From positions 1-7,061 of the forward strand of contig CAIXEV010000525.1 in NCBI GenBank assembly GCA_903918555.1: a stretch of 7,061 bases of DNA, read 5' to 3'. The stretch's first letter is position 1. Every line of letters starts with the position of its first letter. The notes under the pieces were generated by a model. It ran no database searches. It was not told the origin of the DNA and saw only the letters and a list, made by a program, of their open reading frames with translations. The DNA comes from an uncultured bacterium (GTDB taxonomy: Bacteria; Planctomycetota; Phycisphaerae; Phycisphaerales; SM1A02). The translations under genes were made by a program, and so were the position numbers. This document shows, one piece after another, positions 1 to 6,310 of this stretch.

Positions 1-614
1 GGGAAGGGGATCCCGGCCTCGCGGAAGAGATCCTTGTTGTAGTAGAAGCCGACGGTCGTGAAATCCTTGGGAACGCCGTAGAGCGTGCCGTGGCCGACGC
101 GGCGGCCGTCGAAGCGGAAGGCGTCGACCGTCTGCGGGTAGAAGGCGCCGAGGTCGAGCGCGTTCGCATCGCCTGCGGCGCGCGCGGCCTCCTCGCGGGC
201 CACGAAGTCGTCGATCGGGCGCAGGAGTTCGAGGCTCGCGAAGTTCGCCACGCGCTCGTAGCCGACATAGAAGACATCGGGCGGCTCGCCCGCGGCCATC
301 ATGGTCTGGAGCTTGGTGTAGAAGCTGCCCGCGTCGCCAGGGTTCAGGCGCTTCACGCGCACGCCGGGGTTCGCGGCCTCGAAGGCGCGCAGCGAATCCT
401 CGACGATCTTGTCCTCTTCCTGGCCGCCTTCGCCGGACCAGTGCATGACGGTGAGCACGATCTCGCCCGGCCTGCCGTCGCCGCGCGCGACCGTGCGGTA
501 GGCGACGCGCGCGAACGCGGCGAAGACGAGGATTGCCGCGAGCGCAGCAAGCATCATGCGCACCATGCGGCCGAAGCCGATGGTCGAGGGCGTGCCGGCG
601 CGGTCGTCAGGCAT
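1..614 (-). CDS. Sugar ABC transporter substrate-binding protein (family 1 type), N-terminal part, runs off left edge
   Basis: The reading frame from ATG at 614 gives 204 complete codons and is cut by the window edge. Residues about 20-35 are a hydrophobic segment after Arg16 and Arg19 (MVRMMLAALAAILVF), a signal peptide or uncleaved anchor; there is no cysteine nearby, so it is not a standard lipoprotein. The mature part reads like family 1 extracellular solute-binding proteins: a first beta strand (IVLTVMHWS, from residue 52), then the FEAANPGVRV pattern near 78-87, YTKLQTMMAAGEPPDVFYV near 99-117, and the hinge-region signature YGVPKDFTTVGFYYNKDLF near the cut end. Such proteins bind oligosaccharides in the periplasm and pass them to an ABC permease, expected beyond the left edge. 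The divergent GH13 hydrolase suggests maltodextrins as ligand, which is inference. Start choice is uncertain: ATG at 566 (Met17) would give a more compact signal sequence. Neither start has a good Shine-Dalgarno match. Confidence 0.88.
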   Translation of the reverse strand, partial: MPDDRAGTPSTIGFGRMVRMMLAALAAILVFAAFARVAYRTVARGDGRPGEIVLTVMHWSGEGGQEEDKIVEDSLRAFEAANPGVRVKRLNPGDAGSFYTKLQTMMAAGEPPDVFYVGYERVANFASLELLRPIDDFVAREEAARAAGDANALDLGAFYPQTVDAFRFDGRRVGHGTLYGVPKDFTTVGFYYNKDLFREAGIPF

Positions 615-636
615 GGGTCGCGAGTATAAATGAAGC
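615..636. promoter_or_regulatory. 22-bp divergent gap with overlapping -10-like hexamers, candidate bidirectional leaderless promoter
   Basis: The whole space between the two divergent start codons is 22 bp. On the plus strand TATAAA lies at 625-630, six bases before the ATG at 637. On the minus strand TATACT lies at 628-623, eight bases before the ATG at 614. Both resemble the sigma-70 -10 box TATAAT, and both sit where a -10 box would place transcription start at or next to the start codon. It is an A/T island in otherwise G/C-rich sequence, and no Shine-Dalgarno sequence is visible for either gene. No convincing -35 box was found; any would lie inside the opposite gene. If the binding protein really starts at 566, the minus-strand half would instead give a short leader. 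Confidence 0.45.
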
Positions 637-2721
637 ATGCTGCATGCCGTGCTGCGTTTCCTCTGTGCGAGTGCGTTTGTCTCGGTGTTCGCGATGGGGG
701 CGCCGCCCGTGCCGCCCGTGCCGCCCGTGCCGTCCGCGCTGCCCGTGCCGCCCGAGTCGCCCGTGCTGCCGCCGTCGGTCGAGGTCGAGCAGACGGCGCC
801 GGGCCGCGCGAAGGTGACCTTCGCGTATCGCCCCGAACGAGCGGAATCCGCGGTCTTCCTCGCGGGTGACTTCAACGGTTGGAGCCCGGCGCGCACGCGG
901 ATGGAGCGGATGGGCGATGGTTTCTGCCGCGTGACGGTCGAGCTCGAGGACGGCCGCCACCCCTACAAGTTCGTGGTCGATGGCAAGTGGATCGCGGATC
1001 CCGCGAACACCACGCGCGAGCCCGATGGGCACGACGGCTTCAACTCGGTGCTGGTGCTCGGGCGCGCGGCGAGCGATATGCCGACCGAACAGCGCGTGAT
1101 CGACGATTTCGCCACGCCCGACTGGGCGCGCGACGCGGTCTGGTACCAGATCATGCTCGATCGATTCGACAACGGCGATGCGATGAACGACCCGCCGAAC
1201 GCGCGGCCGTGGACGAGCGCGTGGCGCGCGACGAGCCCGTGGGAGACGGAGGGCGGCCAGACCTTCTGGGAGTGGGCGGTGTTCAGCCGTCACTACGGCG
1301 GCGACCTCGAGGGGCTGCGGCGGCGCATTCCGTACCTCAAGTCGCTCGGCATCAACGCGATCTACCTCAATCCCGTGTTCGAGGCGCCGAGCCCGCACAA
1401 GTACGACGCGACGAACTTCGTGCACATCGACGACAACTTCGGATCGAAGGGCGATGCGGAGATGTCGGCGGCGAACGAGGATCTGCGCGATCCGTCGACC
1501 TGGGGGCTGAACCAGAGCGATCGTTTGTTCCTTGCGGTCGTGAAGGAGCTCAAGGCGAACGGCATCCGCGTGATCGTCGACGGCGTGTTCAACCATGTCG
1601 GCGAGACGCACATCGCGTTCACCGATGTGCGCGCGCGCGGGAAGGAGTCGCCGTACGCGGACTGGTTCGAGATCGAGAGCTTCGAGCCGTTCAAGTACCG
1701 GGGATGGGCGGGATTCGGGCAGTTGCCCGAGTTCGCGAAGACCGCGACCGGATTCAAGAGCGACGCGGTGCGCGACCATGTGTTCGCCGTCACGCGGCGC
1801 TGGATGGATCCGAACGGCGACGGCGACCCGTCGGACGGCGTCGACGGCTGGCGGCTTGATGTGCCGAACGAGGTGCCGATCGAGTTCTGGCGCGAGTGGC
1901 GCGCGGTGGTCAAGAAGACGAACCCCGATGCGTACATCGTGGGCGAGATCTGGAAGCGCGCGGACAAGTGGCTCGACGGAAAGAGCTTCGACGCCGTGAT
2001 GAACTATCCGTTCGCGAACGCGGTGGTGCAGTGGGTGTCGGACGAGATCAAGCCGAGCGAGCTTGATCGGCGGCTGCTGGCTGTGCGGCTTGCGTATCCC
2101 GAGCAGTCGACGATGGTGCTGCAGAACCTGCTCGCGGGCCACGACACCGATCGGCTTGCGTCGATGATCATGAACCCGGGCCGCGGCTACGACCGCGCGA
2201 ACAGCGAGCGGCCGGGATCGGCGTACATCGGCGCGAAGCCGACCGACGAGGCGTTTCGCCGCGCGCTGCTTGCGGTTGCTGCGCAGATGACCTATGTCGG
2301 GGCGCCGATGATCTGGTACGGCGACGAGGTGGGAATGTGGGGGAGCGACGACCCGTTCTGCCGGAAGCCGATGCTGTGGGCGGATCTGCCGCCGAACGAC
2401 GATCCTGACGAGCGGATGCGCGCGGGTCACCTCGAGGCGTATCGCGCGCTGATTGCGCTGCGCAACGGATCGCCCGCGCTGCGCCGCGGCGCGTTCAAGA
2501 CGCTCGTCGCCGATGACGCGCGGAACCTGTGGGTGTTCGAGCGAACGCTTGGCGATGAGCGCGTGGTCGTGGCGCTGAACGGTTCGCGCGAGCCGCAGGC
2601 GATGCCGGATGTCGGCGCTCGCGGGGAGACGCTGTTCGTGTCGGACGGCGGGGGGGAAGTGAACGGCGAGCGGGCCGGCGCGGTCCCCGCGCTCGGCGTG
2701 CGGGTCATGCGCGTGCGGTGA
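637..2721 (+). CDS. Exported GH13 alpha-amylase family glycoside hydrolase with N-terminal CBM48-like domain
   Basis: This 694-residue enzyme should hydrolyse alpha-1,4 glucans (maltodextrin, cyclodextrin or pullulan) outside the cytoplasm. Residues 1-22 are a signal peptide, followed by a Pro/Val-rich linker (23-46). Residues about 50-135 form a glycogen-binding E-set domain (VFLAGDFNGW at 73-82, then HPYKFVVDGKW). The GH13 barrel begins at WYQIMLDRFDNGD, a start typical of neopullulanase and cyclomaltodextrinase-like enzymes, and carries all conserved regions: DGVFNHVG (Asp315, His320), GWRLDV (Arg406, nucleophile Asp408), VGEIW (acid/base Glu437) and GHDTDR (His502, Asp503). A region V-like QLPEF is at 362-366. 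YGDEVGMWGSDDPFCRKPMLW and a C-terminal beta domain follow. An in-frame stop at 631-633 makes ATG 637 the first possible ATG. The triad is complete, so it should be active. Exact substrate and GH13 subfamily cannot be fixed by eye; neopullulanase-like is the best guess. Confidence 0.95.
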   Translation: MLHAVLRFLCASAFVSVFAMGAPPVPPVPPVPSALPVPPESPVLPPSVEVEQTAPGRAKVTFAYRPERAESAVFLAGDFNGWSPARTRMERMGDGFCRVTVELEDGRHPYKFVVDGKWIADPANTTREPDGHDGFNSVLVLGRAASDMPTEQRVIDDFATPDWARDAVWYQIMLDRFDNGDAMNDPPNARPWTSAWRATSPWETEGGQTFWEWAVFSRHYGGDLEGLRRRIPYLKSLGINAIYLNPVFEAPSPHKYDATNFVHIDDNFGSKGDAEMSAANEDLRDPSTWGLNQSDRLFLAVVKELKANGIRVIVDGVFNHVGETHIAFTDVRARGKESPYADWFEIESFEPFKYRGWAGFGQLPEFAKTATGFKSDAVRDHVFAVTRRWMDPNGDGDPSDGVDGWRLDVPNEVPIEFWREWRAVVKKTNPDAYIVGEIWKRADKWLDGKSFDAVMNYPFANAVVQWVSDEIKPSELDRRLLAVRLAYPEQSTMVLQNLLAGHDTDRLASMIMNPGRGYDRANSERPGSAYIGAKPTDEAFRRALLAVAAQMTYVGAPMIWYGDEVGMWGSDDPFCRKPMLWADLPPNDDPDERMRAGHLEAYRALIALRNGSPALRRGAFKTLVADDARNLWVFERTLGDERVVVALNGSREPQAMPDVGARGETLFVSDGGGEVNGERAGAVPALGVRVMRVR
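702..773 (+). repeat. 9-bp tandem repeat encoding Pro-Pro-Val linker in the GH13 gene
   Basis: Eight 9-bp units lie head to tail. The first three (702-710, 711-719, 720-728) are identical GCCGCCCGT; the next five differ by one to three bases. They encode a PPV-type linker over residues about 23-46, between the signal peptide and the carbohydrate-binding domain. Copy number in such an array can change by slippage, so linker length may vary among strains. Confidence 0.8.
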
Positions 2722-2731
2722 CGCGCGCCTT

Positions 2732-2752
2732 CGCGGCCGCGGCGCGGCCGCG
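2732..2752. repeat. Two copies of a 10-bp palindrome just after the GH13 stop
   Basis: CGCGGCCGCG occurs at 2732-2741 and again at 2743-2752. Each copy is a perfect palindrome, so the two copies can also pair with each other. It starts 11 bp after the GH13 stop codon. No T-tract follows, so a standard intrinsic terminator is not supported, but a GC hairpin slowing RNA polymerase is possible. Confidence 0.5.
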
Positions 2753-2802
2753 GTGCCCGGCACGTGCCGGGAGGTGCCAGGCACCAGACGGCACGTTCCG
2801 GG
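2751..2802. repeat. REP-like GTGCC hairpin element, copy A
   Basis: This copy matches copy B (2832-2883, exactly 81 bp away) at 49 of 52 positions. It contains inverted arms at 2752-2763 and 2774-2785 (12 bp each, 10-base loop), and a perfect 16-bp palindrome CCCGGCACGTGCCGGG at 2756-2771 that offers an alternative fold. Minus-strand RNA would form a 12-bp stem with one G-U pair; plus-strand RNA has a C-A mismatch at the same place. It lies between convergent genes, a usual place for REP-type elements. I recall GTGCCTGGCAC-type palindromes from many GC-rich bacterial genomes, but could not search for more copies here. Confidence 0.7.
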
Positions 2803-2831
2803 TGCCCGCCGTATAGATCAGGTGTGATTTT

Positions 2832-2883
2832 CGGTGCCTGGCACGTGCCGGGAGGTGCCAGACACCAGACGGCACGTGCCGGG
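2832..2883. repeat. REP-like GTGCC hairpin element, copy B
   Basis: This is the second copy of the 52-bp element, in the same orientation as copy A. Its arms are GGTGCCTGGCAC at 2833-2844 and GTGCCAGACACC at 2855-2866 around the loop 2845-2854. Its three differences from copy A are at 2839, 2862 and 2878. As in copy A, the arm substitution leaves a G-U pair in minus-strand RNA and a mismatch in plus-strand RNA. It is followed directly by the 17-bp tandem repeat. It may serve as a transcript end or RNA stabiliser for the sigma-kinase operon, which is inference; no T-tract is present. Confidence 0.7.
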
Positions 2884-2926
2884 CACCTGCGTTCGCCGGG
2901 CACCTGCGTTCGGGGCACCTACGTTC
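2878..2926. repeat. 17-bp tandem repeat (two exact copies plus a degenerate third)
   Basis: GCCGGGCACCTGCGTTC occurs at 2878-2894 and, unchanged, at 2895-2911. A shorter diverged copy, GGGGCACCTACGTTC, occupies 2912-2926. The array overlaps the end of the copy B element, sharing its GCCGGGCAC, and ends two bases before the kinase stop codon (2928-2930). The tract therefore looks like local amplification of a fragment of the REP-like element into the 3' flank of the kinase gene. Confidence 0.8.
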
Positions 2927-2927
2927 G

Positions 2928-5693
2928 TCACGGCGCCTTCGGCCGCATACGCTCGATCTGCCGGCTTCTTCCAGAGGCAGCGCCGAAGCCTGCGTCCGTG
3001 CGTTCCGTCAGCGATGCGCGCAGCGCTGCGCCTTCTGCGAGCAGCGCGGGGTCATCGGATCGCTCGAGCGCGCGAAGCAGCGTGAGCTCCCCTTCGAACG
3101 CAGCGTCCGATTGCGCGCCGTACGACTCGATCAGCAGGGTTCGGTCGGCACGGCAGGTGGCGACATCGGTGAAGCTCATCCACGCATCGCGTGGGTGACG
3201 GTCCTCCATCAGGCGCCGCGCGGCGATGGCGCGTACGAGCGCAGCGGCTTCGGGGCGCCCTGAGACCTCGGATGCGCGGTCGGCGACGGCGCGCAGGCGT
3301 GCAGCGGCGGAGGGCGCGTCCATGTCGGCGATCAGGGAGTCGGTGAGGCTGCGTACCGCGCTACCGAGCCGATCGACCGAATTCAGGTTCGCGCTGAACC
3401 AGGTTTCCACCGCCACTTCGTTCGCCTGCAGCGCGCGCGCACGATCTCCCTCGCTCCCGCGCTGCAGATAGGCGGCGCCGATCAGCCGCAGGGCGTTCTG
3501 CCGGTGCAGGGCCAGCGCGTCGCCCGTCTCGTTGGCGCGTGGCGACGCGAGCTCGATGACGCGTTCGAGCGCAGCGACCGCCTCGTCGGCACGCGACGCG
3601 CTGCGCAGCGCGTATCCCCGCTGGATCGCGGTGTGCAGGGTTCGCGGATTCCGCTCGCCGAACTCGCGCAGACGGATCGCGTAAGCCTCGTCGAGGAAGG
3701 GGATCGCCTCTGCGGGTCGCGCTGCGGCCGTGAAGAGGATTCCGGCGTTGTGGAGAAGCCGCGTCCACTCGCTCGGGGGGAGTTCGAGGCCACGCGCCGT
3801 CTCGACCGCCCGCTGGCCGCTCTCAGCCGCGCTTCCGATGTCGCCGGAGCCTTCGAGCGCAAGTGCACGCTTCGACAGCGCACTCGCGACTTCGTACGAC
3901 GAGCCCGATGCCTCGGCGAGGCGCAGCGCCTCGTCCGCCGCCGCGAGCGCTTCGGCGGCACGCCCGAGCGACATCGCGCTCACGGAGATGGAGCCGTACG
4001 CGCGCGCGCGCAGCGCACCCACCGAAAGCTCCGGCGCGGGATCCGAGCCGCGCGATGCGGTGGTCGCGTCGGGCGGCAGCCCCTCGAGCAGCGCGAGCGC
4101 CTCCTTGGCGTACGCGTTTGAGTTTTCGGGAAGGCCCGCAAACTGGCTCGCGCCTGCGATCTGAAGCAGGACGCGCGCCCGTTCGATGGGCGGCTCCGAC
4201 GCCTCGACGAGTTCGAGCAACCGCTCGTACTGGCGCAGCGCGCCCCCGTAGTCGCCGATCTCGAAGAGCACCTGCGCGAGCGTCTCGCGCAGTGCGCGCT
4301 CGAGTTCCGGACGCGTCGGGCGCGAGTCAAGCGAACTCACGGCCACCTTGATGATCTCGGCCGCGGTCGTCGGCGTCCCCACCGCATCGCGCTCGCGGAG
4401 ATTCGCCAAGAGATCGCGGAAGTAGTCGTTCATGCGCTCGGCGCTCACGCGCGCCGCGACCGCCTCGTCGGCGCGGATACTCTCCGCGTCGCGCGCCTTC
4501 GTTGCGTCGATCGCGAACATGATCGCGAGCGCCGTACCGGCGAAGATCGCGAGAAGCGCGACCGCGAGCGCCGTCGCGGCGGCGCGGTGACGCCGCACGA
4601 GCGTCCGCGCGACATAGATCGCTCCCGGTGGATGCGCCTCGACGGGCTCGCCCGCGAGAAACCGCCCGAGGTCGTCGGCCAGTGCCGAAGCGTTCGCGTA
4701 GCGCCGCGCGGGGTCCTTCTCCATCGCGCGCAGCACGACGAGCGCGAGCTCGGTCGGCACACGGCGGCGGTCGTCGGCGGTGAACGCAGGAACGGCGTAG
4801 CGGATCGCCTCGAACAGCGTGCCGATCGGAAGCATCGGATCGAACGCGGCGCGGCCCGTCAGCGCGCGGTACGCGAGCAGCCCGAGCGCGTGGACATCGG
4901 TGCGCGCGTCGATGGCCTCGGCGCGGCCATCGATCTGCTCGGGCGAGCACCACGACGGCGTGCCGGCGAAGCCCTGCGTGCGCGTGGCGTCGACCGTTCC
5001 GATCTCCTTCGCTAGGCCGAAGTCGAGCACCTTCGGGGTGTCGCCCGCGCCGACGAGCACATTCGTGGGCTTGAGGTCGCGGTGCACGATGCCGATCGCG
5101 TGCGCCACGGCCACCGCGCGCGCGGTGTCGGCCAGCGCCCGCACGACCACGCGCAGCGCGTCGGCCGGCTCGCGCGCGGTCCACACCTCATCCGCCCAGC
5201 GGTCGAAGGACTCGCCCTCGATCCACTCCATGACGAGTAGCCTCGCGCCGTCGCTTTCGGGCGCCGACAGGAGCGAGACGATGTTCGGATGCGCAAGCGC
5301 CGCGAGCACCGAGGTCTCGCGCGCGAAGCGTGTGTCCTCGATCGGGATCGCGCAGGTGGTCGCGGCGTCGGCGGCCGAAGTCACCGTCTTGGCTGCGTCC
5401 AGAACATCTTCATTTCGGATGAGCCGCTTGATCGCGACGCGCCGCCCGGTGCGCGGCTCGACCGCCTCATAGACCGTGCCCTGCGCGCCACGCGCCACCA
5501 CGCGCACAAGCCTGTAGCCCGCCACTTCCCCGACGATCACCGGAGCTTCGGAGCGCGAGGCGCGGTCCATCCAGGCGTCGGACTCGAACGCCGCCAGCGC
5601 CGTCCGCTCGAGGTCGTCGATCGCACGCAGCGCGTCCGGGCTTCCCGTGATGCGCGACTGCGTTGTGGCGGCACGGGTTGGTTCGCCGCCCAC
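2928..5693 (-). CDS. Membrane-spanning Ser/Thr protein kinase with C-terminal TPR domain
   Basis: From GTG at 5693 the protein has 921 residues. The Hanks-type kinase domain covers about 58-345: glycine loop ARGAQGTVYEA (67-77), Lys89, alphaC Glu126, HRDLKPTN (204-211, catalytic Asp206), DFG (224-226), SPE (250-252) and DVHALG (266-271). All catalytic residues are present, so activity is expected. Oddities are Ala67 in place of the first glycine and an unusually long Lys89-Glu126 gap. A hydrophobic segment at about 371-395 after an Arg/His-rich stretch is a membrane anchor; a charged helical stretch follows (396-435), then TPR-type helix pairs from about 464 to 770 (for example GDYGGALRQYERLLELV) and a helical tail. 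The kinase faces the cytoplasm and the TPR part presumably the periplasm. The start is inferred: GTG 5693 lies 5 nt after the sigma stop, with GAGG at 5707-5704; ATG at 5570 is the alternative. Confidence 0.93.
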   Translation of the reverse strand: MGGEPTRAATTQSRITGSPDALRAIDDLERTALAAFESDAWMDRASRSEAPVIVGEVAGYRLVRVVARGAQGTVYEAVEPRTGRRVAIKRLIRNEDVLDAAKTVTSAADAATTCAIPIEDTRFARETSVLAALAHPNIVSLLSAPESDGARLLVMEWIEGESFDRWADEVWTAREPADALRVVVRALADTARAVAVAHAIGIVHRDLKPTNVLVGAGDTPKVLDFGLAKEIGTVDATRTQGFAGTPSWCSPEQIDGRAEAIDARTDVHALGLLAYRALTGRAAFDPMLPIGTLFEAIRYAVPAFTADDRRRVPTELALVVLRAMEKDPARRYANASALADDLGRFLAGEPVEAHPPGAIYVARTLVRRHRAAATALAVALLAIFAGTALAIMFAIDATKARDAESIRADEAVAARVSAERMNDYFRDLLANLRERDAVGTPTTAAEIIKVAVSSLDSRPTRPELERALRETLAQVLFEIGDYGGALRQYERLLELVEASEPPIERARVLLQIAGASQFAGLPENSNAYAKEALALLEGLPPDATTASRGSDPAPELSVGALRARAYGSISVSAMSLGRAAEALAAADEALRLAEASGSSYEVASALSKRALALEGSGDIGSAAESGQRAVETARGLELPPSEWTRLLHNAGILFTAAARPAEAIPFLDEAYAIRLREFGERNPRTLHTAIQRGYALRSASRADEAVAALERVIELASPRANETGDALALHRQNALRLIGAAYLQRGSEGDRARALQANEVAVETWFSANLNSVDRLGSAVRSLTDSLIADMDAPSAAARLRAVADRASEVSGRPEAAALVRAIAARRLMEDRHPRDAWMSFTDVATCRADRTLLIESYGAQSDAAFEGELTLLRALERSDDPALLAEGAALRASLTERTDAGFGAASGRSRQIERMRPKAP

Positions 5694-5698
5694 TTCGC

Positions 5699-6310
5699 CT
5701 ACGCCTCGTCCGCGATCTGCCTCTCGACGAGCGCCTTCATCTTGTCGCGGATCCGCTGCTTCACCTTGTGGACCGCCTGCGGCGTGGTCTTGCAGTCCAT
5801 CGCGATCGACTCCACCGGCTCGCCCCGCATCAGGCGTTCGAACATCGCCACGCTCTCCGACGCGAAGGTGCGGCGGATCTCCGCCATCGCGATCCTGAAG
5901 TGGTGGTTGATCCATTCTTCCTCAAACGCCTTCTCGCTCGGGTCGACGCCCGACTCTCGACCGGCGTCGCCCCCGGAGACGACGCCGTCATGCAGAGGTA
6001 GCGCAGCTGCCGCCCCCGTTGGACGGGCGTCCTTCGCACGAACGCGAGAAATCTCATTTCGCACCACGCGGAAGAGGTAGTTGCGGAATCGCCCCTTCTC
6101 GGGGTCGAGGCGGAAGGTGGGCATGGTGCGCAGAAGCGCCGCAAACACCGCCTGCGACACATCTTCCGCATCGGTCGGCTGCAGACCCTGCCGGACGGAG
6201 AAGCGGAGGACAAGCCCGCGGTAGCGTGATTCAAACCGCTTCCAGGCGCGCTCGTCCTTCGGATCCTGAAGTCTCGCAATGAGCGTGAGTTGGGTCGACG
6301 GGACGGACAT
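5699..6310 (-). CDS. ECF-type RNA polymerase sigma factor, planctomycete kinase-linked type
   Basis: This 203-residue protein directs RNA polymerase to its own promoter class. Region 2 spans about 22-92: FESRYRGLVLRF, the polymerase-binding DAEDVSQAVFAALLRTM (47-63) and a region 2.3/2.4-like FRNYLFRVVRNEISRVRA (75-92). A loose Gly/Asp-rich linker (93-130) leads to region 4 (about 134-195), with a helix-turn-helix near SIAMDCKTTPQAVHKVKQRI (168-187). The ATG at 6310 has GGAG at 6320-6317, six bases upstream, and the homologous part begins right there; the open frame upstream to 6586 overlaps the divergent gene and is not used. The kinase gene follows after 5 nt, so the two are almost surely cotranscribed. 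Planctomycete ECF groups linked to Ser/Thr kinases are described, and no anti-sigma gene is seen nearby, so the kinase is the likely controller. Confidence 0.93.
   Translation of the reverse strand: MSVPSTQLTLIARLQDPKDERAWKRFESRYRGLVLRFSVRQGLQPTDAEDVSQAVFAALLRTMPTFRLDPEKGRFRNYLFRVVRNEISRVRAKDARPTGAAAALPLHDGVVSGGDAGRESGVDPSEKAFEEEWINHHFRIAMAEIRRTFASESVAMFERLMRGEPVESIAMDCKTTPQAVHKVKQRIRDKMKALVERQIADEA

Noticed and set aside
90..629. 179-codon plus-strand open frame over the substrate-binding protein
   Set aside because: The minus-strand frame shows clear solute-binding protein patterns; the plus frame has low-complexity Ala/Arg/Glu composition and no motif.
607..2784. A 725-codon open frame on the minus strand covering the whole GH13 gene
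   Set aside because: It is antisense to a gene with every GH13 motif, is Arg/His/Val-rich with no recognisable domain, and results from stop codons being rare in GC-rich sequence.
2732..2890. Standard intrinsic terminators for the convergent genes
   Set aside because: Strong hairpins exist but no T-tract follows on either strand, so they are listed as repeats with only a possible termination role.
2722..2927. CRISPR array
   Set aside because: The repeats are palindromic, unevenly spaced or directly adjacent, with no unique spacers of constant length.
5694..5915. N-terminal 74-residue extension of the kinase frame up to ATG 5915
   Set aside because: This part overlaps the sigma factor's region 4 in another frame and reads as Gly/Asp/Arg-rich shadow sequence. 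GTG 5693 just after the sigma stop fits better.
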